64,000 nucleotides of DNA from Methylococcaceae bacterium (lineage in GTDB: Bacteria; Pseudomonadota; Gammaproteobacteria; Methylococcales; Methylomonadaceae), in NCBI GenBank assembly GCA_030693065.1, contig JAUYBL010000011.1:1-64000 (forward strand), read 5' to 3'. The translations under genes and the position numbers were made by a program. Below, piece by piece: positions 41,242-49,391 of the stretch; position 1 is the first letter of the stretch, and each line of letters begins with the position of its first letter. Under the pieces are notes generated by a model. It ran no database searches, was not told the origin of the DNA, and saw nothing but the letters and a program-made list of their open reading frames with translations.

Positions 41242-42030
41242 TTATGCCGCCCCCACCGCGCGTTTTACCGGCGTCTCTTTTCTGGGAGCACAAATACTTT
41301 CCGCATCACACACGTCGCAACTATCTTCCGCCAACACTTTAAGCGCCTGTTTTTGCCCGGCCTCCAGTTCGTCAATCCGCTCCATCAAACAGGCAATCGC
41401 TTTACCCACCGGATCAGGAATCAAGTGATGATCCAAATCAATGCCATGCATGCTCTGGATTTGCGTACCCTTGCTTTGAATCACCCGTCCTGGAATACCC
41501 ACTACCGTGCAGCAAGCCGGTACATCTTTAATCACAACGGAGTTAGCGCCGACGCGGACATTGTTACCCAGTGTAATTGCGCCAAGAATCTTGGCTCCAG
41601 AGCCCACCATGACGTTATTGCCCAAGGTTGGATGGCGTTTTTCTTTATTCCAAGTGGTGCCGCCCAAAGTGACACCGTGATAAAGCGTGACATCATTGCC
41701 AATCACCGCCGTCTCGCCGATTACTACCCCCAGCGCATGATCGATAAACAAGCGTCGCCCGATAGTTGCCGCTGGATGAATATCGACACTGGTAATCATT
41801 TTGCTGAATGCGGCCAGGATTCTGGCCGACAGATGCCAGTTTGCATGCCATAAACGATGTGTGACTCGATGCGTCAACACCGCATGCACACCCGCATAAG
41901 TCAGTAAAATCTCCCAGACACTGTGCGCAGCAGGGTCACGCCCAAAAACACAATAAACGTCTTCGTGCCACTGGGCGAAAAAACTCAACGGTTTTTCAGT
42001 GCTGATTGTTGCGTTATTGGACATGACCAT
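41242..42030 (-). CDS. cysE: Serine O-acetyltransferase (nif-linked CysE)
   Basis: About 262 residues. The left-handed hexapeptide repeat is plain ([53 protein letters not shown]). Catalytic His residues are in FIDHALG and LYHGVTLGG. Makes O-acetylserine for cysteine and thus Fe-S sulfur. A C-terminal extension has [10 protein letters not shown]. Start ATG 42030; a GTG at 42036 overlaps the upstream stop. Confidence 0.92.
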   Translation of the reverse strand: MVMSNNATISTEKPLSFFAQWHEDVYCVFGRDPAAHSVWEILLTYAGVHAVLTHRVTHRLWHANWHLSARILAAFSKMITSVDIHPAATIGRRLFIDHALGVVIGETAVIGNDVTLYHGVTLGGTTWNKEKRHPTLGNNVMVGSGAKILGAITLGNNVRVGANSVVIKDVPACCTVVGIPGRVIQSKGTQIQSMHGIDLDHHLIPDPVGKAIACLMERIDELEAGQKQALKVLAEDSCDVCDAESICAPRKETPVKRAVGAA

Positions 42031-42035
42031 AACCA

Positions 42036-42272
42036 CTAGCTGAGGCTCCAGGTCGTGCTACCCGTGATAGGCGCTCCTGGAATACGGAAAAATGAACCGG
42101 GATAACGATCATCCTGATCGGGTATTTCTACCTTTTCTTTAATTTGTCCTTCGACAGGCTCAGGACGAACGGTGAGCTGTTGATTCCGTTCGTGGTGAGC
42201 GTGTCGAACCATGAATGGACTCAACTGATTAATTTCCGGCTCACAAATTTGTTTTTCGCTAACTTCGTTCAT
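42036..42272 (-). CDS. Small nif-operon protein with an in-frame REP insertion
   Basis: A 78-residue frame between nifV and cysE with a strong ribosome site (AGGAGAGGCAGTC) before the ATG. The N-terminus is [14 protein letters not shown], the C-terminus has [19 protein letters not shown]. The middle, about residues 15-41 (contains [20 protein letters not shown]), is the translation of a REP-type palindrome at 42148-42228. Without it the protein would be about 50 residues. Function unknown. Confidence 0.6.
   Translation of the reverse strand: MNEVSEKQICEPEINQLSPFMVRHAHHERNQQLTVRPEPVEGQIKEKVEIPDQDDRYPGSFFRIPGAPITGSTTWSLS
42148..42228. repeat. REP-type palindrome inside a coding frame
   Basis: CCTTCGACAGGCTCAGGACGAACGG, partly repeated in inverse as CCGTTCGTGGTGAGCGTGTCGAA, then CAACTGATT as in the ends of the MITE at 2461. 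It keeps the frame of the gene at 42036-42272. Confidence 0.75.
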
Positions 42273-42283
42273 GACTGCCTCTC

Positions 42284-43408
42284 CTAAAGATTTTGATGAA
42301 ATCGGTTGAGATCCACCGCATTGGGTGGCTGTTTAAACTCACTGACAAAGCGTCTGACCTGGGTTAATAAGGCTTGCGCCTGGATTCGGGTAACCGGAAT
42401 ACCCATTTGCTGATAAGCATGAATAACCCCCTGTGTTCCGGAATGCTTGCCTAACACCAGTTGATGACTGCGACCCACAACAGCCGGATCAACCCCTTGA
42501 TAATTCTTTGGATCTTTTAATAAGCCATCGACATGAATACCCGCTTCATGACTAAACACATTCTTGCCGATCAGGCTTTTGCGACTGCCGATAGCATCAC
42601 CCGAGGCACGAGCAACCTGTTCTGATAAAACGGGGAAATTCTGCAACGAAATGCCGGTTTCAAATCCATACAACTGCTTTAAGCCCACCACCACTTCTTC
42701 CAAGGCCGCGTTACCGGCGCGTTCACCCAATCCATTTACTGTCGTGTTTAAATGTGTTGCCCCAGCCAACGCCGCCGCCAAGGTATTGGCAGTCGCCAGC
42801 CCTAAATCATCGTGGGCGTGCATTTCAATTTCCAGATCCGTTGCGGCTCTTAACTTTTTGATAGTTTCAAATACCCCAAACGGCTCCATGATGCCGACGG
42901 TATCGGCGAACCGAATCCGACTCGCCCCGGCTTGTTCAGCCGCTTCAGCCATACGGATTAAAAAATCCACATCGGCACGTGAAGCGTCTTCCATGCCGAC
43001 ACACACATCCAAACCAAGATCCTTTGCTCCCTGAACACAACTGCTGATCGTGCTTAACACCCACTCGCGGCTTTGCTTAAGTTTGTGCTGAATATGCTGA
43101 TCGGAAGCCGATATGGATAAGTCCACCTTATCTACGTTTAAGCCTAAACAAGCAGGTAAATCGTCACGGCGCATTCTTGACCAGACCAACAGCTTTGCTG
43201 GCAGCTTTAATGCCGCAATCGCTTTGATTTCATCTCTTTCCACCGCCCCCATTGCTGGAATACCAATCTCCAGCTCCGGCACACCTAATCCCGCGAGTTG
43301 CGTTGCAATCGCCAGCTTTTCGTCCAGCGAAAACGCCACACCGGCAGATTGCTCGCCATCCCTGAGCGTGGTGTCGTCAATGATAATTTGGCGGTTTTGA
43401 GTTTTCAT
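42284..43408 (-). CDS. nifV: Homocitrate synthase
   Basis: A 374-residue HMGL-like enzyme joining acetyl-CoA and 2-oxoglutarate to give homocitrate, the organic part of FeMo-co. Motifs: [16 protein letters not shown], metal-site [18 protein letters not shown], and [19 protein letters not shown]. Leads the minus-strand nif operon; a sigma-54 promoter and NifA site lie upstream. Confidence 0.94.
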   Translation of the reverse strand: MKTQNRQIIIDDTTLRDGEQSAGVAFSLDEKLAIATQLAGLGVPELEIGIPAMGAVERDEIKAIAALKLPAKLLVWSRMRRDDLPACLGLNVDKVDLSISASDQHIQHKLKQSREWVLSTISSCVQGAKDLGLDVCVGMEDASRADVDFLIRMAEAAEQAGASRIRFADTVGIMEPFGVFETIKKLRAATDLEIEMHAHDDLGLATANTLAAALAGATHLNTTVNGLGERAGNAALEEVVVGLKQLYGFETGISLQNFPVLSEQVARASGDAIGSRKSLIGKNVFSHEAGIHVDGLLKDPKNYQGVDPAVVGRSHQLVLGKHSGTQGVIHAYQQMGIPVTRIQAQALLTQVRRFVSEFKQPPNAVDLNRFHQNL

Positions 43409-43416
43409 AATTCACC

Positions 43417-43495
43417 GTAGGGTACGCATCGCGTACCATTGTTTAGCTTATGAAAAGGTACGCAGTACCCTCTGGGGCATAAATGCGTACCTTAC
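43417..43495. repeat. Palindromic repeat in the nifV leader
   Basis: GTAGGGTACGCATCGCGTACC and GGTACGCAGTACCC with GCGTACCTTAC form nested inverted repeats. It lies between the predicted sigma-54 promoter and the nifV start, so it would be in the mRNA leader. Confidence 0.65.
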
Positions 43496-43515
43496 AAACT
43501 TTAATAATGAATAGA

Positions 43516-43530
43516 GCAAATTACTTGCCA
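43516..43530 (-). promoter_or_regulatory. Sigma-54 promoter of nifV operon
   Basis: On the minus strand TGGCAAGTAATTTGC: GG and GC elements with the exact sigma-54 spacing; consensus TGGCACG-N4-TTGC, one mismatch. It lies 108 bases before the nifV start and 85 bases after the NifA site. Confidence 0.8.
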
Positions 43531-43615
43531 ACTATTTATTCTGCGGTAATAGCGGGCTGCAAGCCCTGATTGACGCGATACCGACAAAACAATACGGCGC
43601 AAAGACAAAGAGATT

Positions 43616-43631
43616 GTCGTAAAACCGACAA
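43616..43631. promoter_or_regulatory. NifA upstream activator site for nifV
   Basis: TGTCGTAAAACCGACA fits TGT-N10-ACA. It is about 85 bases upstream of the nifV -24 element, a usual distance. Confidence 0.75.
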
Positions 43632-43674
43632 AAGGGGGAATGGGTAAATTTGAATAACTTCAAGGAGACAAGAA

Positions 43675-43875
43675 ATGATTATTAAATCAATCCAGAACGA
43701 TGAGGAATTAAAATCAGCTTTCCAGCGCCTGGAAACGGTTTTTCAAGCGGAAGCTGATACGCCCGAGGCAGAAGAAATGGAAATGCTGGTCAACTTAATT
43801 GAAGCTTACGAAAACAAACACTATGAGATAATGCCGCCCGCCTCGATTGAAGCCATCAATTCGGAAGAGAACTAA
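43675..43875 (+). CDS. HigA-like antitoxin N-terminal fragment without HTH
   Basis: A 66-residue protein. MIIKSIQNDEELKSAFQRLE, then EAEEMEMLVNLIEAYENKHY and PPASIEAI match the N-terminal dimerisation region of HigA-type antitoxins, which are normally about twice as long with a Xre helix-turn-helix after this point. Here it stops at once. Good ribosome site (CAAGGAGACAAGAA). No toxin gene is beside it. Either a solo short form or a truncated gene. Confidence 0.65.
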   Translation: MIIKSIQNDEELKSAFQRLETVFQAEADTPEAEEMEMLVNLIEAYENKHYEIMPPASIEAINSEEN

Positions 43876-44013
43876 ATCACCATGGTTGATCAGCAATATA
43901 AAAGTACAAATGCGACATTCAAATGTAGATACCGTCTTGGCTTTTCCTGCCCACCAGCTTTTATTCAGCGTGGGCACAAAAAGCGTGCCCACCCTACACG
44001 GCTAATCGCTACA

Positions 44014-44331
44014 ATGCTGATACCAATCTCAGCTAACGCCGGGTTCAATGCTTTTATAGACGGCCATAAACTTCACGACAAGTCCACCGCCTATAGAAGC
44101 GGTGATATAGACAATGCGGAGCTCTATGATGCCGGAGCTTATGTTGATTATGTAATGGGTGTTGTTGACGCAACTATTAGGTCGGGTTTATTTTGTCCAC
44201 AAAATATCACGTCAGATCAAGCTGCAAATGTTATATCTAAATACCTAAATGAGCATCCAGATTTATGGAGTTCAAGTGCCGAGTCACTTGTTAAAGCTGC
44301 ACTCATGAAAGAATGGCCTTGCCCGAAGTAG
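44014..44331 (+). CDS. Rap1a/Tai-like immunity-type protein
   Basis: About 105 residues in this reading. The family pattern is FNAFIDGHKL, AYVDYVMGVVDATI, FCPQNITSDQAANVISKYLNEHP and ALMKEWPC, with the paired Cys. Such proteins are periplasmic immunity factors of type VI effectors or their orphan relatives. A signal peptide should precede it; only its last part (LIPISANAG) is left, and the frame upstream (from 43882) crosses a palindrome, so the 5' end may have been altered. Confidence 0.7.
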   Translation: MLIPISANAGFNAFIDGHKLHDKSTAYRSGDIDNAELYDAGAYVDYVMGVVDATIRSGLFCPQNITSDQAANVISKYLNEHPDLWSSSAESLVKAALMKEWPCPK

Positions 44332-44483
44332 TCATAGATGAAAAGCGGACAAGATTGGTATGAGCTCTTGGATCATCGCTAATCAAAAAAGCATAGAAAG
44401 TGTCAGGCCTTGAAATGTTGAAAAACATATCAAATATGCTTAATTGCAAGACCTGAACCCATATTTTCATTAGAAGCCAAGGT

Positions 44484-45284
44484 ATGATCAGAAACATAAA
44501 TAAAATTCCTTGGGGGCCAATAAGGTCTTCTCTTACAAAAAACTTTTCCTTTGGCGACATCAAGCTAATTGTTGGTTATACGGACATAGATATGTCACAA
44601 CTAGCACACCTTGAACAAAAATCTACGGGTGGTGCTTCAAAATCACAGTTACTCAGTGCAATTGATGGTCAAATTGGTAATATGGATTCTAATAGCGCTG
44701 GAGTTGTTGCATCAATATGCTGTGAGGAAATGTTGATAAGGAAGCCAGACCTTATTTATGAGCTAGAGCACGTTCTTTCACGGGTTGGCTGGAAGTTCTC
44801 TGGCACAACTCTTTTACCAGTTGAGATATTCGATATATCGGAACTGAAGGACATCCCTGAAAATGCGCATGAAGATATTCAAAAAGCATCGAGTAGATTG
44901 AGAGACGGTGATTTAAGCGGAGCTCTGTCTGCTTCATGCGGCGCACTAGATTCCGTAACAGGTGCCATATATCAAGAATTCAAGCTTGGTGATCCTAATA
45001 AGGCATCCTTCCAAGAGAGGATAAAAAGGTCAATAGATGCCATCTGTGCCAAGGAAATCTTGTTGAAGGAACTTCAAGACATAGGCTGGGGTGAATCAGA
45101 CACTAAACCATTGGCCTCCAATCTCGAAGGCTCATTAAATCAAGCAGCGTTTGTTATGCAAAAGTTGAGATCAAACATGGGGGATGTTCATGGGTCAAAA
45201 CCCGTTATTTCTGCGCTTGTTTATGACTCAATTAAATGGTCATTGCTACTGCTCAGAATTTTGGTAACTCGCAAAAGCTTCTAA
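44484..45284 (+). CDS. Abortive-infection (Abi_C-like) protein
   Basis: A 266-residue soluble protein. The C-terminal half resembles the Abi_C family, a HEPN-like helical region, with the ending FVMQKLRSNMGDVHGSKP and a hydrophobic helix after it. The N-terminal 100 residues are not recognised. AT-rich compared with the nif genes around it, as are the two genes beside it, pointing to insertion. It may kill or stall infected cells (inference). Confidence 0.7.
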   Translation: MIRNINKIPWGPIRSSLTKNFSFGDIKLIVGYTDIDMSQLAHLEQKSTGGASKSQLLSAIDGQIGNMDSNSAGVVASICCEEMLIRKPDLIYELEHVLSRVGWKFSGTTLLPVEIFDISELKDIPENAHEDIQKASSRLRDGDLSGALSASCGALDSVTGAIYQEFKLGDPNKASFQERIKRSIDAICAKEILLKELQDIGWGESDTKPLASNLEGSLNQAAFVMQKLRSNMGDVHGSKPVISALVYDSIKWSLLLLRILVTRKSF

Positions 45285-45309
45285 CAATCGCATGCACTCG
45301 GACCAAGTC

Positions 45310-45379
45310 GTAGGCTGGTTTAAAAACCCAACTTGAATGCTTGTGATGCTGGGTTTCGCTATCTCTCTACCCAGCCTAC
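45310..45379. repeat. Palindromic repeat upstream of adhesin-E-like gene
   Basis: GTAGGCTGG and CCAGCCTAC ends enclose AACCCAAC / GCTGGGTTTCG. Same family type as 36224-36355 and 48434-48503. Confidence 0.65.
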
Positions 45380-45450
45380 GGTCCTTCGTCCAGGCTAACT
45401 TGCCGTTGAAAACACCAATTTATTTAAATTTTTGCCGGACGATTAGAATT

Positions 45451-46191
45451 ATGATTAAAAAATTACTTCCAATGTTTATGATGCTTTGCACCAGTAGTGC
45501 TGTTATAGCCGAGTGGATGAGTGTTGGGCTTACTAATAATGGGGATATTGTCACTTATCTTGACTTAACCACCATGAATAAGTCTGGCAAAAAAGTTAAT
45601 GTTCTTACACTTATTGATTTAAAAGAAGCTCGTTCCGAAGACAATGTAGATCCATATTTATCGTTAATTGGGAACGTTGAGTATAACTGCTTGAAAGAGA
45701 CTTTTTCTTTTAAAACTTACAACGCATATTCAAAAAATATGGGACAAGGTGATGTAATTAAAAACTTTAATCTCACAAATAAAGATAATATTCCTGCCGC
45801 TCCTGGTTCAGTTAGTGGTGAACAGCTAAAAGTGGCTTGTGATAATTCTAATTGGTCTTTCGTTGGAACGACATCAGATGGAAGTTTTAGTGAATATTTA
45901 GATTTAAGCACTAAAAAGAGATCTGGTACGAAAGTTAAGATATGGGTTCTTCGGGACTTTAAATCAGAACAAGTTCTTAATTTGGGAGAAAAGCATTTAT
46001 CAGTATTAATACAAGATGAATATGACTGCTCAAAAGAAACAGTATCGCTGTTACATGCCAAATTTTTTTCTGGGCATATGCGGCAAGGTGTTCTTGTTAG
46101 AAATATTGAAGATATTAATGGACATACAGACACTGTTACACCTAGCTCTACTGCGAGCGCTAAACTAAAAATAGCTTGTTTAAGACGGTAA
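45451..46191 (+). CDS. Secreted protein with two surface-adhesin-E-like domains
   Basis: A 246-residue exported protein (signal MIKKLLPMFMMLCTSSAVIA). Two copies of one domain follow: about 21-125 (WMSVGLTNNGDIVTYLDLTT ... EYNC ... NMGQGDVI ... ACD) and about 132-245 (WSFVGTTSDGSFSEYLDLST ... EYDC ... HMRQGVLV ... ACL). The repeated Y-L-D-L and Cys pair are those of surface-adhesin protein E. AT-rich. Role not known here. Confidence 0.75.
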   Translation: MIKKLLPMFMMLCTSSAVIAEWMSVGLTNNGDIVTYLDLTTMNKSGKKVNVLTLIDLKEARSEDNVDPYLSLIGNVEYNCLKETFSFKTYNAYSKNMGQGDVIKNFNLTNKDNIPAAPGSVSGEQLKVACDNSNWSFVGTTSDGSFSEYLDLSTKKRSGTKVKIWVLRDFKSEQVLNLGEKHLSVLIQDEYDCSKETVSLLHAKFFSGHMRQGVLVRNIEDINGHTDTVTPSSTASAKLKIACLRR

Positions 46192-46295
46192 GGCAAAAGC
46201 CGACAGGCGTTTCGCCGAATGATGACAACAATAGATATCCAACATATATTTATCCACCATTCCCACGCCGAAGCGTGGGATGATAGCCGCTTTAC

Positions 46296-47504
46296 TTACG
46301 CATAAGTCGGCGCAAATGCCTTTTCAGGATCTGCCACTGGCCCATTACCATCCCAATAAGGTGACAATTTCCGCAAGGTCGCAACAATTCCCGGCATCAC
46401 TTTCAATACTTCATCGACTTCCGCCATGCTGTTGTAGCGCGAAAATGAAAACCTAATCGTGCCGTGCGCGGCGGTGTATGGAATATCCATCGCCCGCATT
46501 ACATGTGACGGTTCCAATGAGCCAGAGGTACAGGCCGAGCCGCTGGAGGCCGCGATACCGGCCTTGTTCAACAGCATTAAAATTGATTCACCTTCGATAT
46601 ATTCAAACGCTATATCAGTGGTGTTAGGTAAACGGTTGTACATGTCACCGGTAACAAAACAATGCGGAATGGCTTCGGTAATACCGCGTTCCAAACGGTC
46701 GCGCATGGCTTTGACTTTGGTGTTTTCATACTCGATAAACTCTAACGCCAATTCGCAGGCTTTACCCAAGCCGACGATTGAGGCGCTGTTTTCTGTCCCT
46801 GCCCGTCTTCCGCGCTCTTGATGACCGCCGCGTAGCAGCGGGCGAAAGCGTGTGCCGCGGCGCAGGTACAACACGCCGATGCCTTTAGGCGCATGTAATT
46901 TATGACCCGACACTGACAACATATCGATTTTGGTATCTTGCAGCATCATTGGAATCTTGCCGACGGCCTGCACCGCATCGGTATGAAACATCACACCGGC
47001 GGCATTAGCCAAAGCCGCCATTTCAACGACCGGGAAAATGGTGCCGGTTTCGTTATTGGCCCACATCACCGTGACCAGCGCCACCTGATCGGATAGCAAC
47101 TTTTTATACGATTCCAGGTTCAAGCGCCCGGCTTTATCAACAGGCATTCTGTGGATGGTGTAGCCTTCTTTTTCAAGATATTCACACACATTCAATATTG
47201 CCGGATGCTCTACCGTAGTAGTGATGATTTCTTTCTTATTCGGCTGGGCTTTGATTGCGGACAGAATCGCGGTGGAGTTAGATTCGGTGCCGCAAGAGGT
47301 AAAGATGATTTCCGAATCATGTTCGCATCCAATCAAGGCTTGAACTTGTTGCCGGGCTTGTTTAAGTCCGCGCGCCACGCCATCGGCGAATTTATGTATT
47401 GATGATGGATTGCCATATTGCTCAAGAAAATAAGGGATCATCGCATCAACTACGATGGGGTCAACCTTGGTTGTGGCATTATTATCAAGATAAATATCGC
47501 TCAT
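46296..47504 (-). CDS. nifS: Cysteine desulfurase NifS
   Basis: About 402 residues. PLP lysine in SVSGHKLHAPKG, active cysteine loop SSGSACTSGSLEPSHV, N-terminal YLDNNATTKVDP. Supplies sulfur to NifU for nitrogenase clusters. ATG at 47504 shares a base with the nifU stop (TGATG), so translation is coupled. A hairpin (46259-46280) lies after the gene. Confidence 0.95.
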   Translation of the reverse strand: MSDIYLDNNATTKVDPIVVDAMIPYFLEQYGNPSSIHKFADGVARGLKQARQQVQALIGCEHDSEIIFTSCGTESNSTAILSAIKAQPNKKEIITTTVEHPAILNVCEYLEKEGYTIHRMPVDKAGRLNLESYKKLLSDQVALVTVMWANNETGTIFPVVEMAALANAAGVMFHTDAVQAVGKIPMMLQDTKIDMLSVSGHKLHAPKGIGVLYLRRGTRFRPLLRGGHQERGRRAGTENSASIVGLGKACELALEFIEYENTKVKAMRDRLERGITEAIPHCFVTGDMYNRLPNTTDIAFEYIEGESILMLLNKAGIAASSGSACTSGSLEPSHVMRAMDIPYTAAHGTIRFSFSRYNSMAEVDEVLKVMPGIVATLRKLSPYWDGNGPVADPEKAFAPTYA

Positions 47505-48409
47505 CACGCCACCTCAATATTGACCAATTTAGCCATTTCGGTTGCCGGGACGACTTTAATAAATTCGCCCATCACTTCCATCAAGCGTTGTTGAATGCCG
47601 GCAATGGTCATCGCAGCCATTTGGCAACCGTTACAGGCGCCGGTCATGTTGACGTAAGCAGTATTGCCGATGACTTCAACCAGTTCCACATCACCGCCGT
47701 CAGCCATCAGTGCCGGTCTTAAAGATTCCAGAACTTCCTCGATCTTTTTGATGCGTTGTAAATTGGTCAGTGGTGTTTTCACTGCGGCAATTTTTGCCGG
47801 GGCTTCTACCGGTGCTGCTGTTGGGTCAAATTTCTCGCCTTTTTCAGCCAGCACTTTTTCCAAAATGGCTTCAATGTCTTCATGGCAAGAGGCACAACCG
47901 CCGCCCGCTTTGGTAAAGTTGGTCACATCTTCAACTGTGCGCAATTTATTGGCCCAGACCATTTCTTCGATCATCACCGCATCTATTGCAAAACATTTAC
48001 AAATCAATGCGCCTTCTTCGTGATCGTCTTGCCATTCTTCACCGCGATAATTGGCGATGGCGGCTTGTAGTGCTTCACGCCCCATCACCGAGCAATGCAT
48101 TTTTTCGGGTGGCAATCCTTCGAGTTGATCTGCAATGTCCTGGTTGGTCACTTTTAACGCTTCATCAAGCGTCATGCCTTTAATGATTTCGGTTAATACT
48201 GATGACGATGCAATTGCAGAGCCGCAACCAAAAGTTTGAAAACCTGCTTCAAGAATGACCTCACTGTCATCATCAACCTTTAAAGTCAGCCGTAAGGCAT
48301 CGCCGCAACTGATTGAACCCACTTCGCCTGTCGCATTGGCATCAACGACCGCGCCCGCATTTTTAGGGTTGAAAAAATGCTCTTTTACTTTATCTGAATA
48401 GTCCCACAT
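47504..48409 (-). CDS. nifU: Fe-S scaffold NifU
   Basis: About 301 residues in three parts: IscU-like ([28 protein letters not shown]), central [2Fe-2S] domain ([21 protein letters not shown]), and Nfu domain ([11 protein letters not shown]). ATG at 48409 after GAGGATAAAGCC is preferred; the longer frame runs through a repeat. Builds clusters from NifS sulfur. Confidence 0.95.
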   Translation of the reverse strand: MWDYSDKVKEHFFNPKNAGAVVDANATGEVGSISCGDALRLTLKVDDDSEVILEAGFQTFGCGSAIASSSVLTEIIKGMTLDEALKVTNQDIADQLEGLPPEKMHCSVMGREALQAAIANYRGEEWQDDHEEGALICKCFAIDAVMIEEMVWANKLRTVEDVTNFTKAGGGCASCHEDIEAILEKVLAEKGEKFDPTAAPVEAPAKIAAVKTPLTNLQRIKKIEEVLESLRPALMADGGDVELVEVIGNTAYVNMTGACNGCQMAAMTIAGIQQRLMEVMGEFIKVVPATEMAKLVNIEVA

Positions 48410-48433
48410 GGCTTTATCCTCGGAAATCGGTTT

Positions 48434-48503
48434 GTAGGATGGGTAGAGCAAAGCGAAACCCATCGTGTCGGTCTTAGATGGGTTTCGGCTATGCCTACCC
48501 ATC
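48434..48503. repeat. Palindromic repeat between iscA-type gene and nifU
   Basis: GATGGGTAGAGCAAAGCGAAACCCAT and ATGGGTTTCGGCTATGCCTACCCATC are inverse copies. It could form a large hairpin in the operon mRNA. Confidence 0.7.
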
Positions 48504-48517
48504 AACGAATTTGTCAG

Positions 48518-48874
48518 TTATGAACAGGTTTTAGTTCCGGTGCCTTCAGCACTGGTATTAAATGAAGTGCCGCAAGCGCAACTTTTAGCCGCATTCGGGT
48601 TAGTAAACTTAAATCCTGAACCGTCGATGCTATCGAGAAAATCGACGTTCATGCCATCCAGCATCGGCAAACTGCCTGGATCGATAAATACTTTAACTTC
48701 ACCGCAATCAATCACAGTGTCATCTGGTGTCTGGCTGGCTTCTAATTTCAACCCGTATTGATAGCCTGAACATCCGCCATCGGTGACTTCAATACGAAGA
48801 CCGGCGGAAGGCATTTCCGAGCTGGCAATAAAACGGCCAACTGCGGTGATGGCTTTGTCTGTGAGTGTAATCAT
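48518..48874 (-). CDS. iscA: IscA-type Fe-S carrier of the nif operon
   Basis: A 118-residue A-type carrier: GLRIEVTDGGCSGYQYGLKL and the C-terminal CACGTSF give the three conserved Cys. In Azotobacter an iscA-nif gene also precedes nifU. It is the first gene after the sigma-54 promoter at 48921-48935. Confidence 0.92.
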   Translation of the reverse strand: MITLTDKAITAVGRFIASSEMPSAGLRIEVTDGGCSGYQYGLKLEASQTPDDTVIDCGEVKVFIDPGSLPMLDGMNVDFLDSIDGSGFKFTNPNAAKSCACGTSFNTSAEGTGTKTCS

Positions 48875-48920
48875 CTTAAGTCTCCTAAAAGGGTTGGCAT
48901 CGTTCTTGTAAATATCTAAA

Positions 48921-48935
48921 GCAACCTGTATGCCA
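48921..48935 (-). promoter_or_regulatory. Sigma-54 promoter of iscA-nifU-nifS
   Basis: Minus strand TGGCATACAGGTTGC has correct GG/GC spacing and a TTGC -12. It is 47 bases before the iscA ATG. The activator site lies at 49043-49058. Confidence 0.8.
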
Positions 48936-49042
48936 TTTCGTTTCTAATTGATTAATCGCTTGTTTAATAAGGCTTTAACAAAGCGGCGCGACAATAAACA
49001 ACGTCCTTTCAGACAGGTTTTACGCACACACAAAACCCACAA

Positions 49043-49058
49043 TGTAAGGTTTGCTACA
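49043..49058. promoter_or_regulatory. NifA activator site for iscA-nifUS
   Basis: TGTAAGGTTTGCTACA fits TGT-N10-ACA. It is 107 bases upstream of the iscA -24 element and only 18 bases before the plus-strand NifZ-like gene start. Confidence 0.75.
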
Positions 49059-49076
49059 AACCAAAGGAGATAAATT

Positions 49077-49340
49077 ATGAAAATTGAAGACTTAGATATT
49101 GGCGATGTCGTTTATGCTGCAAAAACGATTATTGATGATGGCTCGATACCCAACGGCGCCGAGGGTGAGATATTGGTCGAAGCAGGCACACGCGGAGTGC
49201 TTACGATGATTGGTCATGTCGAAGAAGAGCCCACCCGCAGTGTTTTTCTGGTGCGCTTTGAAGACAGGGAGATGAATCTTGGCAACCCGATTGGTTGTTG
49301 GGTTGAGGATTTGGCGATGGAGCCCAAGTTAATCAATTAA
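49077..49340 (+). CDS. Short NifZ-domain protein
   Basis: An 87-residue single NifZ-type domain: LDIGDVVYAAKTIIDDGSIPN, EGEILVEAGTRGVLTMIGHV, and LGNPIGCWVEDLAME. The full nifZ is elsewhere (39807-40286), so this is a second, shorter form. Ribosome site AAAGGAG is good. I see no sigma-54 promoter facing it; how it is expressed is unclear. It is next to the SagB-type gene. Confidence 0.75.
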   Translation: MKIEDLDIGDVVYAAKTIIDDGSIPNGAEGEILVEAGTRGVLTMIGHVEEEPTRSVFLVRFEDREMNLGNPIGCWVEDLAMEPKLIN

Positions 49341-49391
49341 CCTGTAACATTGCCCTTTTTGAAGATAGCTTTTCTCCGTGGATTTACCCCT

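Noticed and set aside
42148-42228. CRISPR-like repeat
   Set aside because: Repeats of this type are dispersed palindromes, not regularly spaced; no array or cas gene was seen anywhere.
46259-46280. nifS terminator
   Set aside because: The hairpin CCCACGCCGAAGCGTGGG has no T tract on the minus strand, so it is only noted as a hairpin.
48940-49020. Plus-strand sigma-54 promoter for the NifZ-like gene
   Set aside because: No GG-N10-GC match in the right orientation between 48875 and 49070.
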